From contig CAKTED010000049.1 of the NCBI GenBank assembly GCA_934546725.1, forward strand, positions 1 through 9,224: DNA of 9,224 nucleotides, in the 5' to 3' direction. The stretch is from an uncultured Oscillospiraceae bacterium. GTDB taxonomy: Bacteria > Bacillota > Clostridia > Oscillospirales > Oscillospiraceae. The stretch's first letter is position 1, and every line of letters starts with the position of its first letter. Of the stretch, positions 6,388 through 9,224 are shown in pieces. Position numbers and translations under genes: made by a program. Under the pieces are notes generated by a model, which worked only from the letters and a program-made list of their open reading frames with translations, did no database searches and was not told the DNA's origin.

Positions 6388-7672
6388 GATATTTCCCTAT
6401 CTTCCCGGAAGCGCGGAGCGTTTCGTGCGGCGGCGCGATGATATCCGGCAGCGGCACATGCCGCGTGATTATTGTCCTGTCCGGACGCGGCGAATTATAC
6501 GTTACTCCGGCCTGACGGAAAACGAGCTTTCCGTCCTCCGGTTCCGGATCGTTCACGTTATGTACAATATGCCGTATCTCCGGCTTTCGCTCCGCAGCAA
6601 GCTGCTCCGTATACGTCGCGGGCTCGGCAAGCGGAGAGTGATCCTGCTCCTTCCGCTCCGGCAGCTTTATCTCGGGCGGTACGCTCTCGCTGTCCAAAGC
6701 CGCCCGCACCGCGCGGTACACGGTGTCAAAAACCTTGCGTTCGTTAAGGAACTTCACCTCGGTCTTGGCCGGATGGACGTTCACGTCCACCTCGTTGAAC
6801 TTTACGTCCAGATACAGCACACAGCCGGGAAAGCGCCCCGTGAAAAGTGAATTTTTATACGCCTGCTCCAGCGCGGACTGCAAAAGCGCGGATTTTACAA
6901 AGCGGCCGTTCACAAAGAAAAACTGCGCGCCCCGGTTCCCCCTGGCGTTTGCGGGCGGGGTTATGTAGCCCTTCACGCTGCTTCCCTCGCCTCCACCGTC
7001 CACCGGCAGCATGCTCCGCGCAAAATCGCGTCCAAGCAGGGAGTAAACGCAGTTTTCCGCGTTTCCGTCGCCGGGGGTTTTAAACTCCTCCGCCCCGTCC
7101 TTTATGTAGCGTATCGATACGTCCGGATGCGACATTGCGCAGCGGATGACCACGTTTCCGACGTTTGCGGCCTCGGCGGAATCCTTTTTCATGAATTTCA
7201 GCCGCGCGGGAGTGTTGTAAAAGAGGCTGCGCACGATCATTGTGGTCCCCTCCGGGCAGCCGGCGTGCGAGCAGTCGCTTATAACGCCGCCCTCAAGCGT
7301 AACGGATGTGCCCTCCGCCGCGCCATGCTCGCGCGTGAGCAACTCAACGTCCGAAACGGCGGATATGGCCGCCAGCGCCTCGCCGCGAAAGCCGAGCGTG
7401 CGTATCGCCTCCAGCCCGTATTCATCCTGCAGCTTGCTCGTCGCGTGGCGCAAAAAAGCCGTCTGCGCATCCTCCATGGACATTCCGCAGCCGTCGTCCG
7501 TTACGCGTATGTAGCTCATCCCGCCGCGCTGTATCTCCACGGTTATCGTTTTCGCTCCGGCGTCGATGGCGTTTTCAACAAGCTCCTTAACGGCGGAGCC
7601 GGGGCGTTCCACGACCTCGCCCGCCGCTATCATGTCCGCTATATGCGGAGAAAGGCATCTGATCTTAGTCAT
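5679..7672 (-). pseudogene. mutL: DNA mismatch repair protein MutL, split by two frameshifts
   Basis: MutL couples MutS mismatch recognition to strand incision. The gene reads in three frames: 7672 to about 6307, about 6306 to 5862, and about 5861 to 5679. Each junction behaves as one extra base. Removing one A from the AAAA at 6310-6307 and one G from the GGGG at 5865-5862 restores a continuous 663-residue protein, a normal MutL length. It then has the N-terminal GHKL ATPase (motifs ENAIDAGA 33-40, DDGCGM 59-64, TLGFRGEAL 92-100), a Pro/Glu linker (about 380-480), and the C-terminal endonuclease motifs DKHAAHER (about 512), ACKAAIKA (about 610) and CPHGRP (about 641). Those C-terminal motifs mark a nicking MutL, as in bacteria lacking MutH. 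It overlaps the upstream racemase-like gene by one base (TAATG). As written the protein is broken; sequence error is quite possible because everything else is conserved. No mutS is in the window. Confidence 0.88.
6302..7672 (-). CDS. mutL: MutL N-terminal fragment (ATPase domain and linker)
   Basis: This is the first open stretch of the split mutL, 456 residues. It holds the complete ATPase and transducer domains, including ENAIDAGA, DDGCGM, TLGFRGEAL, FYNTPARLKF (about 180), FFFVNGRFV (about 250) and DVNVHPAKTEV (about 295). After that a hydrophilic linker runs to the premature TGA at 6302-6304. If the frameshift is real, this fragment could still bind ATP and dimerise, but it lacks the C-terminal dimerisation and endonuclease domain, so repair would be defective. 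Confidence 0.85.
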   Translation of the reverse strand: MTKIRCLSPHIADMIAAGEVVERPGSAVKELVENAIDAGAKTITVEIQRGGMSYIRVTDDGCGMSMEDAQTAFLRHATSKLQDEYGLEAIRTLGFRGEALAAISAVSDVELLTREHGAAEGTSVTLEGGVISDCSHAGCPEGTTMIVRSLFYNTPARLKFMKKDSAEAANVGNVVIRCAMSHPDVSIRYIKDGAEEFKTPGDGNAENCVYSLLGRDFARSMLPVDGGGEGSSVKGYITPPANARGNRGAQFFFVNGRFVKSALLQSALEQAYKNSLFTGRFPGCVLYLDVKFNEVDVNVHPAKTEVKFLNERKVFDTVYRAVRAALDSESVPPEIKLPERKEQDHSPLAEPATYTEQLAAERKPEIRHIVHNVNDPEPEDGKLVFRQAGVTYNSPRPDRTIITRHVPLPDIIAPPHETLRASGKIGKYLDPPEEKTAEEKATERGEPLPPAPPEKI

Positions 7673-8733
7673 TATCTGTATTCCACCGGGATCCCCTTTA
7701 TCATTTTCGGCTCGACCTCTATCACGACCCTGTCGCCCACGCCGCAGTCTATCTCCGTAACATCGAGCAGCATGCAGTTCGCGCTGATATTGCCGATAAG
7801 CTTCACTCTCTTCCCGCCAAGGCGAACGTTCACCCTCGGCCTTGCGCCGAAAATCGCGCTCAGTCCGCGCGGCTGTCCGTCCGGCCTGATAAGCCCGACG
7901 CCGTTCGCCCAGCCGACGGATACAACGGCGACCTTTGTGGACTTTTTCAGTCTCACTCCCCTGCCCGCGCCCACAGACGTCGCGGCAGGCAGCCAGTCAA
8001 GCTCTTCGATATCCGCCTCGATAAAACCAACCGGCGCAAGCTCGTCGCTCACTCCGGGCGTTCTTCCCGCGATGGCGCTGCCAACGCACACGGCGTCGAG
8101 CCGGTCGAGCTCGCATTTGAAAAGAGCGTAGGAATCCAGAGCGTGTGCCATGCCGGTCTCTATCCCGCTCTCATTAAGGCGCACAAGAACGTTTTCAAAG
8201 GTCTCAAGCTGGCGGCGTATCACCGTTTTTCCCGCCTCCGGCCCGGAAAAACGGGTGTATATCCCGCTCACGACGAGTCCCGGCATCTGGCGGAAGATCT
8301 TGCTCATCTTATCCGTCTCCGTGGGCAGAAAGCCGTACTGACCAAGTCCGGAATCCACCTTGAGCTGAGTCTCCACGACCGTGCTGCGCGACACCGCCAC
8401 GCTGTTTGCGGCAATTCCCGCGTCGAGCGAGCCGACGGTAAGCACAGCCCCGCAGTCGCACAGGCGCTCCACCTCGTTTATATCCACAGTGGAGCGCAGC
8501 ATGAGTATATGCTCGTCCACAAAACCGTTTCTTCTCAGCTTCTCCGCGTCCTCGACCTCATAGACGGCAAAATTGCTTATCCCCTCCGCCCTGAGTATTT
8601 CCGCGGCCTTCAGCAGACCAAGCCCCTGCCCATCGCAGCTGAGATCGGCAATAATGGCCGCCGACTCGGCCCTCTTCTTTATGGCGCCGATGTTTCCCTT
8701 TATCGCGCCGGTATCTATAACAAGTCTCTTCAC
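7672..8733 (-). CDS. Alanine-racemase-like protein with a degenerate active site
   Basis: This 353-residue protein has the two-domain fold III alanine racemase layout. Retained landmarks are a TIM-barrel start IDTGAIKGNIGAIK, VDSGLGQYGF, HALDSYALF, VGSAIAGR, a beta-domain SVGWANG and an ending IPVEYR. Against bacterial alanine racemases, however, the active site is almost all changed. The PLP lysine is Ser32 and the tyrosine of YGHG is Gln36. The arginine of DTGxGR is Gln132, the histidine of YTHF is Arg161, and the PLP-pyridine arginine is Cys216. The catalytic tyrosine of the SYG motif is Ala256, and the GYADG tyrosine is Trp275. It resembles a clostridial racemase subfamily by its C-terminus, but it should not racemise alanine by the usual mechanism. 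The start is GTG (8733-8731) with AAGGAGG seven bases upstream. Its TAA overlaps the mutL ATG by one base. Confidence 0.85.
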   Translation of the reverse strand: MKRLVIDTGAIKGNIGAIKKRAESAAIIADLSCDGQGLGLLKAAEILRAEGISNFAVYEVEDAEKLRRNGFVDEHILMLRSTVDINEVERLCDCGAVLTVGSLDAGIAANSVAVSRSTVVETQLKVDSGLGQYGFLPTETDKMSKIFRQMPGLVVSGIYTRFSGPEAGKTVIRRQLETFENVLVRLNESGIETGMAHALDSYALFKCELDRLDAVCVGSAIAGRTPGVSDELAPVGFIEADIEELDWLPAATSVGAGRGVRLKKSTKVAVVSVGWANGVGLIRPDGQPRGLSAIFGARPRVNVRLGGKRVKLIGNISANCMLLDVTEIDCGVGDRVVIEVEPKMIKGIPVEYR

Positions 8734-8786
8734 AGGCCAGCCTCCTTAACGTTTTCTATCCGCCGTTTCAGACTTTTAATAAGCCT

Positions 8787-8815
8787 ACTATATATCATTC
8801 CGCCCGCCGCGTCAA
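8787..8815 (-). promoter_or_regulatory. Sigma-A promoter for the racemase-like gene and mutL
   Basis: Read leftward: TTGACG (8815-8810, five of six), a 17-base spacer, and TATAGT (8792-8787, five of six). The predicted start near 8780 gives a leader of about 45 bases before the GTG at 8733. One transcript should carry both the racemase-like gene and mutL. Confidence 0.85.
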
Positions 8816-8829
8816 ACATCATTTGCTGC

Positions 8830-8895
8830 AAAAGCCCCTCCGGCGCAAAAATCCGCTTTTCCAAAGAGTCTGCGGCAAATTTTACGGGCTTTTTT
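8830..8895. repeat. Terminator-like inverted repeat in the divergent region
   Basis: AAAAGCCC (8830-8837) and GGGCTTTT (8886-8893) are perfect inverted copies 48 bases apart, and the right arm runs into six T's (8890-8895). Inside are CCGC (8853-8856) and GCGG (8872-8875), which could form an inner stem. No gene upstream in either direction obviously needs a terminator here, so it may end antisense transcription or be a small RNA; the loop is long for a standard terminator. Confidence 0.35.
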
Positions 8896-8947
8896 CATGA
8901 TCCGCCCACGCCGCCGCAAAAGCCGATATTTTCACACTTGAGCGAAT

Positions 8948-8988
8948 ATGCAATATTTCGGTTTTATCTGATTATAAAATTATTGCAT
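8948..8988. repeat. Paired inverted octamers at the right-hand promoter
   Basis: ATGCAATA (8948-8955) and TATTGCAT (8981-8988) are exact reverse complements. Their starts are 33 bases apart, close to three helical turns, and the second overlaps the -35 element at 8983-8988. Being upstream of transcription, they would act as DNA sites, for example two half-operators on the same face. Confidence 0.45.
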
Positions 8989-9011
8989 TTTCACCAAATA
9001 TGTGTTATCAT
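8983..9011 (+). promoter_or_regulatory. Likely promoter of the secreted-protein gene
   Basis: TTGCAT (8983-8988), a 17-base spacer and TATCAT (9006-9011, five of six) give a plausible sigma-A promoter. The -10 overlaps the small palindrome TTATC-ATAA-GATAA (9005-9018). The -35 is weak beyond TTG and sits inside one of the inverted octamers, suggesting regulated expression. Confidence 0.6.
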
Positions 9012-9018
9012 AAGATAA

Positions 9019-9120
9019 ATAGAAAGTCGATTATCATTGCGCATCGGGAAAGGAGGCATTCGCGCGCGAAGGTTCAGGCCATGCCGCCGGGGCTATCCCG
9101 GCAGAGAAAGGAGAACAGCA
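9019..9120 (+). promoter_or_regulatory. Leader of the secreted-protein gene, possibly structured
   Basis: About 100 bases of predicted 5' leader precede the TTG at 9121. It contains a 12-base palindrome TTCGCGCGCGAA (9059-9070) and a hairpin GCCGGG-GCTAT-CCCGGC near 9086-9102, ending just before the ribosome binding site AAAGGAG (9107-9113). A second strong site, AAAGGAGG (9049-9056), has no start codon at a usable distance. I do not recognise a known riboswitch core. Confidence 0.4.
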
Positions 9121-9224
9121 TTGAAAAGACGTATCGTAAAGCTCCTGGCCGTTATGACTGCCCTCGCCCTGCTCGCCGGGAGCAGCGCCTGGGCCGCAGA
9201 CACCACGAGAGTATACGCCATCAA
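9121..9224 (+). CDS. Secreted protein, N-terminal part only
   Basis: The 34 visible codons begin at TTG (9121), preceded by AAAGGAG with ideal seven-base spacing. They encode a classic Sec signal peptide: a basic MKRRIVK start, the hydrophobic core LLAVMTALALLAG, and a cleavage region SSAWA before ADTTRVYAI. There is no lipobox cysteine, so a released or wall-associated protein is more likely than a lipoprotein. The mature domain lies beyond the window, so function cannot be given. Confidence 0.85.
   Translation, partial: MKRRIVKLLAVMTALALLAGSSAWAADTTRVYAI

Larger units (their letters stand above)
8734..9120. other. 387-base gene-free divergent regulatory region
   Basis: This is the gap between the leftward racemase-like gene and the rightward secreted-protein gene. 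It holds a leftward promoter (8787-8815), a hairpin with a T-run (8830-8895), an AT-rich stretch with an 8-bp inverted repeat (8948-8988), a rightward promoter (8983-9011) and a leader of about 100 bases with small palindromes and two ribosome-binding-like sites. I see no credible gene on either strand; open frames crossing it are shadows without a ribosome binding site. Confidence 0.7.

Noticed and set aside
5800..6441. Rightward open frame opposite the mutL C-terminal part
   Set aside because: It is antisense to conserved MutL endonuclease motifs; no start signal is seen.
7127..8131. 334-codon rightward open frame over mutL and the racemase-like gene
   Set aside because: It spans parts of two recognised leftward genes and has no start signal or recognisable domain; it is a shadow.
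8143..9018. Long rightward open frame opposite the racemase-like gene
   Set aside because: It is antisense to a well-supported gene, has no ribosome binding site, and its sequence looks like reverse-frame translation of GC-rich coding DNA.
9029..9039. GATTATCATTG resembling part of a Fur box
   Set aside because: Only one half of the 19-base Fur palindrome is matched, and it lies downstream of the predicted promoter.
9081..9224. ATG at 9081 opening an alternative frame to the window end
   Set aside because: The product is Arg/His-rich with no ribosome binding site at a usable distance. The TTG frame at 9121 has an ideal site and a clear signal peptide.

Overview
This 9.2 kb window looks like chromosome from a GC-rich, Gram-positive-type anaerobe of the Clostridia, probably an Oscillospiraceae- or Christensenellales-like gut lineage. 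That is inferred from strong AGGAGG-type ribosome binding sites, near-consensus sigma-A promoters with 17-base spacers, a lipobox lipoprotein of the DUF3048/YerB family, a clostridial-style FeoAB pair, a small DUF6514-like protein, and an endonuclease-type MutL. It is mostly housekeeping and conserved accessory genes. I see no CRISPR array, rRNA or tRNA, prophage or defence island.

Layout, left to right. (1) Bases 1-45 may be the last codons of an IS3-type transposase running in from the left, with AT-rich codon use unlike the rest. A rightward terminator follows at 66-106. (2) A leftward two-gene unit encodes a DUF3048 lipoprotein and then truA (tRNA pseudouridine synthase). It is driven by a clear promoter at 2126-2154. 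(3) Divergent from it, rightward, are feoA and feoB for ferrous iron uptake, followed by an Sfp-type 4'-phosphopantetheinyl transferase. The transferase has its own likely promoter and apparently lacks a standard start codon. (4) A 21-bp perfect hairpin at 5276-5325 ends both converging transcripts. (5) Leftward, a small DUF6514-like gene has its own promoter. Upstream of it is a two-gene operon, an alanine-racemase-like gene followed by mutL, overlapping by one base and driven by a promoter at 8787-8815. (6) A 387-base gene-free region holds back-to-back promoters, inverted repeats and a probably structured leader. It leads into a secreted-protein gene that runs off the right end.

Three observations stand out. 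First, the alanine-racemase homologue has lost nearly all the residues that bind PLP or do catalysis (PLP lysine to Ser32, catalytic tyrosine to Ala256, and others) while keeping its fold landmarks and its place in an operon. It is probably not a racemase. Second, mutL is split by two +1 frame changes, each at or near a four-base homopolymer. Removing one base at each gives a normal 663-residue MutL with every motif, so this is either sequence error, a mutator genotype or, less likely, recoding. Third, the phosphopantetheinyl transferase seems to start at ATA, placed ideally behind GGGGAGG. I find no convincing novel multi-gene system; the degenerate racemase-like protein is the best candidate for undescribed biology.
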